A stretch of DNA of 64,000 nt from Onchocerca lupi (taxonomy: Eukaryota > Nematoda > Chromadorea > Rhabditida > Onchocercidae): the NCBI GenBank assembly GCA_028564675.1, contig JAOVVO010000412.1, positions 1 through 64,000 of the forward strand, given 5' to 3'. A program made the translations under genes and the position numbers. Below are positions 11,401 to 23,200 of this stretch, in pieces. Numbering within the stretch: position 1 is the stretch's first letter; the number at the start of each line of letters is the position of its first letter. The notes beneath the pieces are model-generated. The model was not told where the DNA came from. It did not search any database and saw nothing but the letters and a program-made list of their open reading frames with translations.

Positions 11401-13909
11401 TAATATATATGCAAAATTTGGTAACATCTTGATTGCTAGAAAGCTTTTGGAATAAATCTCGTCGTAATTCAGAATCATTACATCAATATCACCACTCCTA
11501 TTCCATGAGAAATGTTCAGCGTAGATATCGTGGAGATATTGTGTAATTATATCACTAAACCGATGCAAAGATAATGAATAATGCACTGCTTGCACAAACG
11601 GCTGAAGTCAGCTTCTGACTGGATTTGAAGATAATTATTATGTTCGAAGAAGAGCAACATAGGCAAATAATCATTTACTTGAGATTATAAAAACGCTTAC
11701 TCGGAAAATTCAAACTAAGATAGCTCACAGGAACCGTATAAAGTGAATACCTTTCCGGAAGATTTTAATTATTTTCATATTCAAAAATAGTGACCATTAT
11801 TACGGAGTAGGTATTTACTGGACTTATTCATTATGAAGTTTGTAAGCTACGAGGCGAAAAAATGACAGGGAATAGCGTTAAAATATTCTAAAGAGGAAAA
11901 GTTTGCAGGCGATAAATTTGACGAGATAATTCTCGGATATTTATAATGCATCAGAATTCTAACAATTGAACAGAATATCAATATATAAGCATCACAGCTT
12001 TTCAGTAGGAGAGATAATATGGATGATAATTAATTGATAGGGTAATAAGGAAGTAATTTAAAAAATGACGACGTCTTCCAATTCAGTAAATAACCGCATG
12101 AAATACTGTTATCATTCGCCAAACCTCATTGCATATTTGATGATAAGAAAAAAATGATGATATTCGGGAAGATGAAGCAAAAAAAGTCAGCAGACTTCGG
12201 AAGAATATTTCTGTCTCCCGATCACCATTAGCCAAGCGAATCGCTGAAATCTAGATGGCATTTTCCATTGGAAAAAAATATCGGATCAACGCTCGCATAC
12301 CATCGTTTCGCTGCCACTAAGCCCATTCTGAGTTCAGGTTAAAAACAATCATGAATTTGACGAATTGTAATCTTGAAAAGTAAACAGGAATGAGTTGAGC
12401 AAGCATCCAATGATGAAGGATACAACAATCCCATGTTACTCAATTTCAATGACACTGACTGATTGGCAATTTAAGAAATATGAAGAGGATGCATGTATTT
12501 CGAGATAGCAGCAGTACGAATTTGATCCAATCGAATGTTCATAGTGTTAGAGTGATCCTACCGGACATTGTGCTACGAAAGACTATAATTACTAATATTT
12601 CTTCTCCACGATTGCATTGAGCACTTGGCGGAAGAAGCAAAAATTTCAGCATCAAATATCTGATGTGCAGCATGTGAATCTTCTGTGAGACAAATGGATT
12701 AAATGTGTCTGATAGGATCTACGAGAGATATGAATATGAAAACACGAGGGGAAGATGGGTGGTCAACTTCAAAAAGACCTGAGGAGACATCAGAATCCAT
12801 AAACGACGGTACCAGCCCTAAAATGTACTGCCACTGTTCTTTCTGCCATTGTCATTAAGACATCAACCACGTCTAACCGTTCCTTCTCTTCTCTCTCTCT
12901 CTTTCCGTTCTCTTTAGCAAATGCTATTAAAGGGAATATCCACTAAATCATATTTTAACAAATCTAAGCTTGAACTGAATTATGTTTTAGCGGCTCACAC
13001 GCACAACGTGCATGTACAAAACAATTCATCGCGCTTATCCACATCTCCCTCCTTCATATCCTTTCTATCTAGCACATCACATCACATATCATATCATATC
13101 ACTAACAGACCCACTACCACCGAAGGACCCCTTCAAGTAGAAACAGTCGTAAAATCGATTGACACTTCGCAGCAGTATATCAACTATCTTATCTATTTCC
13201 TTTCCTCTCTTTGCCTGTTCCAGTCTATCTGTTCCTGTTCACGTTTGTCTATCTATCTATGTATCGAAATCAATGTTTAGTTGAGAAATGTGTAACTCTG
13301 CTGGTTGTACGGGCAGTCCATTGGGAGAGGCCTTTGCCTTTAACGATGTATTCTCCTATCAGTGTGTACTCTCTCCCTCCATCATCCGTACGTCTATATT
13401 TCGCCTTTCGTTCGTAAGATTATGACATTGACGTAAGCATTGACGTAGACGTTGATTCTCTATCAATTAATAGCAAATGAGGAGTAAATTCCCAAGTTGC
13501 TAATGATATACTATTTCGCTGCAATTCGAAATGAAGTGATCTAGCGGTTCGCATGAAAGATTACGATTGAAAAGATTGCTTGTTTCATGCATGCATGCAT
13601 TTATCATTGAAATGACAGCTTTTGGCCACTTGACAGAATTATTCATTATTTATTTACTGCGAGACTTGAATGTTTTGCAAGAAGCATCTCAGGGTAATGC
13701 ATTAAACGAATGATCGATCGATGGAAAGCGACAAACCTGTGTAACACTACCAAGAATACTGGACAAATGTCCCTTGGTGCCCCGTATGATTGATCCCAAC
13801 GAGGCTCTACCACTGTGAATAGCAGCAGTTGGACTATCTGCGCCCAGCAAGGTGTGACCGGCTTGCGTAGATGGTTGTTGTGTGTTGTAGCTCGTAGTAG
13901 AAGTTCGTG
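2494..13909 (-). CDS. jnk-1: c-Jun N-terminal kinase (JNK) MAP kinase, multi-exon, first coding exon not found
   Basis: Serine/threonine MAP kinase of the JNK family, a stress-activated kinase that phosphorylates transcription factors such as Jun. Exons in transcript order: 13737-13909, 9160-9260, 7922-8059, 7333-7462, 6674-6871, 6325-6490, then 4314-4571 or 4022-4276, then 3317-3505 and 2494-2666. Counting from the ATG at 8043 (MASTSAASEF): glycine loop GSGAQG 33-38, catalytic Lys55, HRD 149-151, DFG 169-171, and the JNK-type activation motif T183-P184-Y185. The two upstream exons join in frame and add about 90 Ser/Thr-rich residues. The 13737-13909 exon needs one more base from an upstream exon that I could not find; an uninterrupted ATG at 13955 is the alternative. 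A possible poly(A) signal (AATAAA on the minus strand) lies at 2326-2331. Family assignment is very secure; the N-terminal exons are inferred from phase and splice sites. Confidence 0.93.
4022..4276 (-). CDS. JNK alternative exon B (kinase subdomains IX-X)
   Basis: An 85-codon exon encoding the same kinase segment as exon A. It begins VDIWSIGCIFGELIRG and ends PKPATNNALC. The acceptor is ATTTTAG before 4276 and the donor is C|GTAAGT after 4022. Entry and exit phases match those of exon A, so either exon alone completes the kinase. Only 37 bases (4277-4313) separate it from exon A. Inclusion of both would stay in frame but would duplicate the helix F-G segment and should give an inactive kinase. 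Both copies are intact, with about 64% residue identity by manual count. Confidence 0.9.
4314..4571 (-). CDS. JNK alternative exon A (kinase subdomains IX-X)
   Basis: An 86-codon exon of the JNK gene, first of the tandem pair in transcript order. It begins VDVWSTGCIFGEMIRG and ends with the Ser-rich stretch ASSSSDSRLT. The acceptor is TTGCAG just before 4571 and the donor is G|GTATGC after 4314. Both ends are phase 1, so it joins the upstream DFG/TPY exon (ending GYKDN plus G) and the downstream exon (AQARDLLSKM) without disturbing the frame. It covers the helix F to MAPK-insert region. It keeps the LFPG..HIDQW signature and shows no stop or frameshift. It differs from exon B at roughly one third of positions, mostly in the second half. 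Confidence 0.9.
9261..13736 (-). other. Large JNK intron with one unassigned ORF
   Basis: A 4.5 kb stretch between the two N-terminal JNK exons. It contains a CT-rich run near 12890-12905, an ATCAC/ATATC pentamer-like run near 13070-13105, and a minus-strand ORF at 11380-11595. I see no other gene that can be supported. Confidence 0.4.
11380..11595 (-). other. Unassigned 71-codon ORF inside JNK intron
   Basis: The translation has mixed composition with few low-complexity runs (for example FSDIITQYLHDIYAEHFSW), and its frame stays open a little upstream. I do not recognise a family and there are no convincing matching exons around it. It could be a chance ORF or a relic of an inserted gene. 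Confidence 0.15.
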
Positions 13910-15845
13910 CTGAAATATGGAGTATAAAGTAGAATGTATTCACTGCTGTTCTCATCTTTTTTGGATCTTGTCACCCGCACATTCGAAATGCTACCAATTC
14001 CTTATACTACTTATACATATGAAATCTCGGTTTCGGAAATATCGGAATGTTATATTAAAGGAAGTACCATTGGTCAATGATTCAATAAATTTTTATTAAC
14101 ATTCCTTAAATTTTCCTTTCATGCCCTTATTAATTAAAAAAAAAAAAAAAAAAAGGTAAAACCAGTGCAACTGAGGTAATCTTTGCGATCCAAGGCAGTA
14201 TGTTGTTTCGAGGATGACATTCGTAAATAATCACATTGCAGCAGTAATGTAAATTGTTGAAAAGAATCAGGAATTAGACTTGATGTGATGTTTTCGCGTA
14301 CGAAACGATTTTATTCTTGTTGTGACCATTTAATACACAATCAATGGGCAAAATACTACTCCTGCAACTCTTAGATATCCTTCTAAAAACATGAAAAGAT
14401 GCAAAGCAATTTTATTTCAATACAGCATATACTCATGCTGTCATCATTTTCACTTCTTTTCTAAAGAATATCCTTATCACTTGTCCCGTGGTTGTCATTG
14501 CTGCGATAACAAAGTAATCATTACTGTTTTAGTTTCGGTGAAATTGCACCAAACGGTATCATTATCCAGAGAGACTGTAACCACTTTTTACAAGTGGTAA
14601 TTCGGAGAAAACAACTTATTCATTGCTCTTGTATAGTACGGTATTTCTTGTCTTAATTCGCAAATAAAATTTCAAACTATTTTCTCTTCTCCATCAATAT
14701 TTTCGCAAATGAAGTGGAAATCAGTATGAAAGATAGCTAATGAAAAATGTGGAAGGAATGAAAGAGTGGTACCAGAACCTTATAAAATAAACGAATACGT
14801 AAAACATCTTGGTTCACTATTGTTTTTCAATTAATACTAAATTACAATATATTTCCTCGTATTTTTTAAAAATGATTTATGAAAGTCATTTAGTTTTATG
14901 AACATTTTAACAGAACACATTTTGTAGCAATATGTTGGTCACAATTTTTATCCAGGTGAATACTTTTATCATTCTTCAATGATAAAAAAGAAAGACCTCC
15001 TCGACATTCTCTTTTCATTTTTTGATCAAATAATGAGTGGAAATGAAATTGTAATGTCATTCCAATATGAAAAAAGCAAAAAGAATGACCAAATAAGTTG
15101 ACAACCTTCAATTCAAAAACTCATTCTGCGGTGGTTGTGAGGTAATCGCTGAACAGCTTGGGTGAATAGTGCTTTTATCGCATTCCTCGTCGTAAAATGT
15201 CTTTCTCTCCGCATGATTCATGCGATTTAGTTCTCGCAATGTCATGCAACAGTTTTTTTACTCGGCTTAAGCGGTTACAGTCAGTCATCTCAAATCTTCA
15301 GCCAAAGCCGTAAAAGAAGATACTAAATATAGAATTGTTGAGTCATTAATGATACAATAGAGGAAGGAGTAAGAGAAGCTTTAACATTTTGAAGTTATTC
15401 CCTCTATAAAGAAAAGAGAAAAAACAAAGATGAGTTAGTAAATAAGGAATGAGAATTAAAGAAAACAAATTTCAGTGCAGCCCAGCTTCTTATCTTTTCG
15501 TGCATCATCAGAAGAGTATCCGAAACTTGCAGTATAAAATAGATGTCGCGCTATCCTATACTCAACATATCATTCTCGTTTTGCTCCATCTAATTATCAT
15601 CTCTCCCATCCCTCACCAATAATTCATAAGCATTTTCTTCGAAACAAAACTAATATATATTTCTTTCTACTTACTTTCCCCATTGTCTGAACAATTTCTG
15701 ATCTCGAAAAGAAATCGATGAACCAGTTTTTGTTTCTCAGGTGGAATAAAACGAAAAACTAATTCTCTTTAGAAGCAATGAAACATAAAACTATTAACAA
15801 CAATTGATTCTTACGAAGATTTTGACACACAAAATTTTGCTAGAC

Positions 15846-15878
<33 letters not shown>

Positions 15879-18800
15879 ACACTTTTGTCCTGATTCAGAA
15901 ATGCAAACTACATAAAGTCAGTCTACTAATTATGGATTTAATTGAAATGATTAACTTTAGGAGAAATGCATGGAAGTTCAGGAAATGCAACAATTAAAAA
16001 ATTTGTTATCTTTCAGATCCCAAAAAAGTATCATTTACAGTACCATTATTGTTGAGTTTAAAAAAAGAGGCATGTGAGCAATAAAATATTGTATCATACT
16101 TCTGTCGGAACATTTTTATTAAAACGCACTTTTTTAACGATATTTATCACAATTACTGTTAAAACGATGTTTTGTTGAGAAAAACATCAACGAAAGTTGT
16201 GCATTTATTTTAAGCCATAATATCATCAGAAATAAAGAAACAAATTCTTCCTAACTTTTTACAAATCCACATGAAAATAGAAAGCGATTACTGTGTCTTC
16301 TAACAATATTACGACAAATAGATACATCATGATAAAATTGAAAGTGGAAGAGACACTTTTGGAACATTTCTTGTTCGTTAAGTTTGAAAAAAAATATATC
16401 GATCGGCTCTTGTATACACACCCTTTGCCTACAATTTCTATTTTTTTCGAGATTTAAAGAATCTTCATCAGTAGAATTATTTAGGATTATCGATCACAGT
16501 GGCAATAAGTTCTATACTGAAGGAAAGATATTGAAGCAATCACCAACCAATTTTCGTAAAAGTTTCGTAAAAGCTAAGCAAGATGAGCAGCTTTCTATCG
16601 CAACATCGTTAGTTGAATATCCTTTGATCCGTTCTTGATGGTCCTTAAAGGGTCGCCTAGAGACAAACTTTGGCTTGCATATCTTGAGAAAGCGCACAAA
16701 TTAGTTTTGTACTGAATAACTCCTTCTTGGGCAAGAACATTGCTCGTTATTCTCCGGGTGTTTCTTTAGAATTGTAGCAGAAGCATTGAAGTCTCGAGAA
16801 TTACTTCGAATGAGATTTAAAATTCTGTCCTCAACTAAGAGAATTCATGTTTTATTACTACTAGTTCTTATATTGATAATAGGAAGAATTCCATTTCAGT
16901 TAGTTGACCATAAGATAAATATTAGAATTCAGGGTCCGAACAATAATGCCAGAACAAGCGCAGTTATTTAAGGTTGTTCAAGGTTGAAATTTTGGTGATG
17001 TCATATAGAACATATAATAGGACTCTGATAACGCATCTAAATCAGTTCGTATAAAGTAATATTAGTAATTTTTTTTTTTTTTTTTTTTGCGAAATAAATG
17101 CACCTTCTCTATTGCTAAGCATTAATTTAGTAATGAATTAAAAAGTTAGAAAAAGAAAAATCAATTTAATAATAATTTAGAGTTTCAGCTGCTAACATTC
17201 TACTCTCTTCTTTCATATATGGTATATATGCCATAACTTGCTGAATTATTGAAATTAAAAGTTTCACTCAATAGTTGATTCGGAACTAATCATCAAGTTT
17301 CAATGCTATTTGATCGATTGCTAAAAAACAAAATAATGTTACAGAAGCCGTAGGTGCTAGTTTCTGATTAATGGTACCTATATACCAATTCTGAATTAGG
17401 TAATAAGCAAATCATGAAAAATAATTATAAAATGCACAAAACTATCAAGGTAAAAAAGAAAAAATGGCACATGAAGAGTGCAACAAAAACGCATTGAAAA
17501 AGATAAATTCAATTCAGCAAGCAGATAAAATTGATTTCTAACGGTGTTTTCTAGAATGAAAAAAAATTATGGTAATTAGAAAAGTAAACTGATGTAAAAT
17601 AGAAAAAGAAATACAACGCTGTCAAATAAGATCGGTAAACCTTGATATAAGTGACGTGAAATCAGTCAGATATAAGAATGAAATAAAAATTGAACTGCTA
17701 ACAAATTTTTGTTTACGTCATATCTGTATAATTTTAAATATGTTAGTCATCATTATAAATGTGCTAGCAATGTAAACACAAATTATAAATAAGCAGATAT
17801 TGCTGAGCGGAAGGATATCTCAACCGCATCAAGAGAGGAAGTAAGGCGTGGATAACGTACTAAGATGTTGGTGACAAACACAGCAGCAGTGTGATAAAGT
17901 GGGCAACAAAATAAGACTAGCAAAAAAGGCATAGAGTGAGATAGACGGAACATATTGACAAAATGAGGCTTGCGTGCAAGTTGAATGCAAGCATCGAGTT
18001 TAACTGCAAATGGTCATTTGTTGGGCAGTGAACTTGTCGCGTAACGCGTCAACTGATGAATGTGTATGTGTCTATGCATAATGTCAACAGCTCCTTTTCG
18101 GCTCTTTTGCATCATACTCCGTTTCATTGGCCTTAAAGGAATCGGTAAAATGAAGCCAACATGTTTAGCCAAAGCCATTTATAGCTATCTGTTAGAAAAG
18201 TGCTATAATATTCGATCAGATGTGTACCAATCAAATCTCTTCTCACGCCTTCTTTTCTCAAACTTCTTCAGTCACTTCAAAAGAAAAAAAAAACTCTTTT
18301 TTTCAAAAAAAAAAATTCTAAAAATTATGCAAAAAATGATCCGGAGAGATTGGAGAACTAAAAGATTTCCTTTAACATTCGCCTCTTGCTTAATTTGTAT
18401 AGTTGTGCAGATTAACCAACGCTAAATGAGTATCAATCTCTATAGACGGAAAACAGTTATTGTTTAAATCAAACACATAAACGATATGTAGACATAATAG
18501 TTGAAGAAGTAAGGAAAAAATCTGAAATGAGTCACCAGTAACTTAACATATCAGGGATGGATGAATCAGTGAAGTAACTGGAGAAGGATGACTAAAGTTC
18601 TTCATGACCATATTCTAAAATTGAAATCTAACAATTTATAAAGATTTTTACTTGATAATGCCCATGACTATAAAAACCTCATTATAAACATTTGCATGGA
18701 ATCATAGCAAGAATTCCTAAACTCAATATCTTGGACATGTAAAGCACTTTGACGAAACAATGACTTTGCATCCTTTGACGAAATAACGAATCAGTCAGAC

Positions 18801-20223
18801 GCTTAATAATTAAACGAATATTTTCTGTAGCTCAATATCTGCATTTAATTTACCAAAACTAGCTTTTACTGATGATGTTTAAATAGTCACTACTGCTTTT
18901 TGAACAGTTATTTGGTTTGTGATTCTTAACATATAATGGAAATGTCTTTTGAAAGTATTTGTCGAATTCAGTAAGGAAAAACTGAAAATGATTAAATAGT
19001 AATATATGGATCGTTAAAATAACGATGATGTTGATATAGTAAGCATTGTAGATATAATTCATAGGCACAACAAATCTAAGTGAGTTCAATAAGTGGTTAA
19101 CAATTTGTTATTAATTTTGCTGACATTTTAAACTGCAATTTGATTTAAACGGGATTTTGACATCTAATCATAAGAAGTAGAGTTAATTTGTTACTTGATT
19201 TTCGTACTAGTAATTTTTGCCAACAATTTCACCTTTATAATAAGTATAGAGAACATGCGATTCATTTAGATGATAAATTTTAGTAGTATGAATGCTATGA
19301 ATTGGATAACATAAACAACTAAGCATCATTTGAGCCATTTTACCAATAAATATTTTTAATAACAGTAATATAAAGGAACAAGCGCAAAAATGTACAGTTA
19401 TGTCACAAAGACAGTGACAAAAAAAAAAAAATGACAATTGGGAATCAAAAATATTGTGGAATATTCAGTAATGAGATCGCATATTTATCAGACGGAAAAA
19501 AAGAGGAAAATAAGTGCAAGTAATAATAAACAGTAGAAAGCATTTATAACAGAATAGCTTCCTTTCATCACCGCAACAATAAAAAATAGAAATTAATTGA
19601 TAAATGTATGGCATCAATTCAGTGATTTCAAATAGACCTGATAATTTACTGATATCATTACGACCAGTCGCCTTGTACTCTGATTGGTTATAATCAGATG
19701 TTATGCCAAGCGGACTTCGGATTAACAGCATCATCTTCTCATCTTTCCAGACTTCCCACTTCAAGCTTTATATCGCGCAGTTTCGCTGAGTTCAACAATA
19801 TTGATTTAAAAAATTTCATAAGCAACTAATTTTGAATAAATAACTACAGCAGCAAACAAATGACAGTATCCGAAAAAAAATATTCACTTGACTTCAGTTA
19901 GGCTACCGAATGAAATTTATAAAAATCCTTTTAAAATGAAGAGTAGTAGGATTATTTATTTCCGGCATGTGATGTTACCTGTACTATGCAGCAAGTAAAA
20001 CATAAGTAACTAAAATATAATTCATTTTCTCCACCATTTCAACATTAATTGGTAATTCTAGGCGACATACGGAAATAAAGTTTGGCCATCATTCGAAATA
20101 AACAACTGGATTTTGCAAAAAATCTACCTCCCTGTTTCAGCATTCCAGTGAAGCACGAAGCGACAACATGCTAATGGACCAAAATGCAAGTTCTCAATGC
20201 AGAAATAACCGGAAGTATATCTC
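13910..20223. other. Intergenic between JNK and G-alpha; first JNK exon may lie here
   Basis: Holds homopolymer runs (A at 14138-14154, a 31-base A tract at 15847-15877, T at 17071-17088) and short ORFs only. A plus-strand ORF at 16384-16638 has a protein-like second half (RIIDHSGNKFYTEGK) but no family match. The missing 5' exon of JNK, which must end in phase 1, is probably in this interval. Confidence 0.35.
15847..15877. repeat. Poly(A) tract, 31 bases
   Basis: Uninterrupted run of A on the plus strand with no recognisable retrotransposed sequence next to it. A simple low-complexity tract. Confidence 0.8.
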
Positions 20224-23200
20224 TCAGCAAAGTCCCATTGATTTCAAATTTCTGGCAATGATCATATCCAGGCAAGCATCCAAAACAAACTGCACATTGT
20301 TCGTGTCCGTGGCGCATGTGTGATGACAATATATTTCTCGCTGTGGAGATCTGAAATGCATTGTGGATCATTCCCTTATGGGCATAAATTTTTCAAGATT
20401 TAATATTCCATTATTGAGACATGAAGAATTAATCTTTCAAATCAATTGTAATCATGTCACAACAATACAAAATTTTAATACCATTTATTAGCTTGAACAT
20501 TTTATGAGTGCTATAAAAAAAACAAAATGTTAAATAATTTTATAATTTTCATTTTTCCACTTTTTTTTAAATTTACATAAATTGCCCAAAAATTTGACAA
20601 GAATCAGCAAAATTTAAAACCTATTAAGTTGTTCAAATTTCCACTGTATATAATTGATGCATTCTGTTTGATTCTGCTGTCCTGCAATATATCAATTGAT
20701 TTTTAAGCTAGAAAGTTGCAATGGAAGATATCATCACATAACAATACATAACAAACCTTTGTATTCCGGAAAGCATATCGTTAAGGGCGATTGGGTTATT
20801 TTTTCAGCGAATAGGTCCTTTTTATTTAAAAATAAGATGAAATGAATATCGGCGAACCACGGACTATTACATATTGAGTCGAAAAGTTTCAAACTTTCCT
20901 GCATTCGATTCTGCAACAAACTTATTATTACAGTACAGGTAATTGCTATTTCTTTCACGGGATGCTTCCCTTGATACTTTTCATTGTTCATCTCATTGTA
21001 AACTCCATTATATTTAAACAATCATTCGGAAGACTTCAACTAAAATTCATAAAATTTTCTAAGCTTCTAGATTTCCAAATTTAATTAGCATCAGTTGAAT
21101 TTGAAATTAACAAAATTAACCATTTCCATAGCTACTATGAAACAGTTTTTCTAGTGATTGATATTTCAACTTTAAGCACTTTGCGATCAGTTGCGAAAAT
21201 GGATTACTGTTTAAGTGATACCAAAAATTGAGATACCGTGCAATTATCTTCTCGCAATGTTTGATCATATTCGGATAATGATGATATAAATATAATTGCA
21301 TTCACATTATCAAAGCAATGTATCCATTTCTTCCGCTCAGAACGTTGTCCGCCAACATCGATTACTCTGAAATTAAACTCAGAAATTTCCCATACTTATT
21401 AAATTTCTTTCTTTCATTAATTTCCAAGAATTTCTTGTGGTAAGCAGTGAACCTAAATAAAATGATTTTTACACTACCATTTCTGCACTATAATTTTTTG
21501 AAAATGTAATTTAGCCTATCTGCTATGGCATAAATACTGATATACTATTTTTAAAAGAATTTTTCAGGAAATTTGGAAATAAACTTAACGCTGCGAAATT
21601 ATATAAATGTAATTATATAATTACAGCAAAATGAAAACGGAGCTGATAAAAGTTTCAGTGATTCTAAAGACAAAAATCGGAGAGATATTTCTTCCTCATT
21701 TATACTAAAAAAAAAAAACGCGATTTTGTACTTTTTATTCATTTTCTTTTTCTCTTTTTTTTTTTTTTTTTTTGGTGAAGCATTCTCTTCAATTACTTGT
21801 CTTTCCTTTTTAATCCATCATTTCTCTATTCCCTTACTCATTTCTTTAAATGTTCAATTAGGGATAATCTCAATGTCGCTGAATTAACTTCTGATAACAC
21901 GTTGCACATTGGACTGCTACTAAACTATTTCATTCGACTCTGGCAGATTTACAATGTCAGTTTCCCCGAACAACACATGGCGGCGTCCTATTGATTTGCC
22001 GGAAACTTTCAAAATTCTTGTGCCATTTATTATCATCCTTATTTCACAGAGGGATTTCTCAGATTGGATTTCATTCCATTAAACCGTTATTTGCATTCAT
22101 GCCCCCACAATGGAACGTTAAATACAGATATTGATCAAAAAAGATATAAATGGCTCTAGCGAAATAATTAGCAGGAGAAGGAATGCTAATATCGACTAGC
22201 GCACATTATATATGTCACTAAGTGCTGATATTATGGAATCTAGTGCAGTAGTGACGCGCATTACAACAGTTGAAGTGCACTCATTCATGCACTTCAAATA
22301 AACAGCAGTAAATAGAAAGTACAGCACACAGATGCTTCTTGCCGAGGGCTTCTTCAGATTTTATTAACTCTATTCAAAGACCATCCAGGGATCGTGCCAT
22401 AAAATCATCATCTGGAAATACATCCTAATTCACTGTAGCCAGATTTTTTATTGTTATTTTCTGTTCATGTTTCCTTTCGACTTATTAAATACTTCCTCAA
22501 CTACCTGCCAATAATTATTTGGTTACTTTATAACACTGCTGCACCTGAGTGATAGTTCAGAGGTACAAATGGGCATCAGAAACCGCTGCGCTTCCGTCTC
22601 CATCTGAGTCCTAAACATGTCTTTGGTAACAATGCCTGTGATTATATTATTTTTGTATCATTCATTTACTGATCAAGCTTCCGATGATGATTTTGGTACG
22701 GGAAATCTAACAGAATATTTACCTGAATGTAAGTCCTTTGAGCTCGAAATGTACTTCAGTTATTCCTGTTGTTTTAATTCTTGTCCGTAGCAAGTCCTGT
22801 TCTGTTGGTAAATAATTCGGGGAACTTAACCTCGATAAATTGTCTAAGAAACTGCAACATGTTACTAGTAAACAACATGTTTTCATAATAAATTCCAATG
22901 ATTGCTATTAACAATGGAGTTGGACAGTGATTCTCAATCTGCCCCTTCTTATTTTGTCTCAGCATTTTGAAATCTATCAGCAAAATATCGCAGAAATGAA
23001 CAAATTTCTTCTCAGTATCAACAAAATTTGACCAGATAACATTGAAATTACTAAGCAAATTAATTTATATAATAAGAACGAACTATTTGGCAGAATCATC
23101 GATCTGATATTCATTGGATCGTTTATAACACTCTTTGACACCACTATCAGCCCAAAGACGCTGCATTGCTACCGATAACTCTTCAACAAGTTCTTCTTTG

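Noticed and set aside
18060..18425. Plus-strand 121-codon ORF
   Set aside because: Lys/Phe-rich translation through A and T runs, no motif, and no splice or start context.
20171..20371. Minus-strand 66-codon ORF at the 3' end of G-alpha
   Set aside because: It overlaps the last G-alpha exon in a wrong frame; the correct frame reads TCATDTNNV...LKSMGLC.
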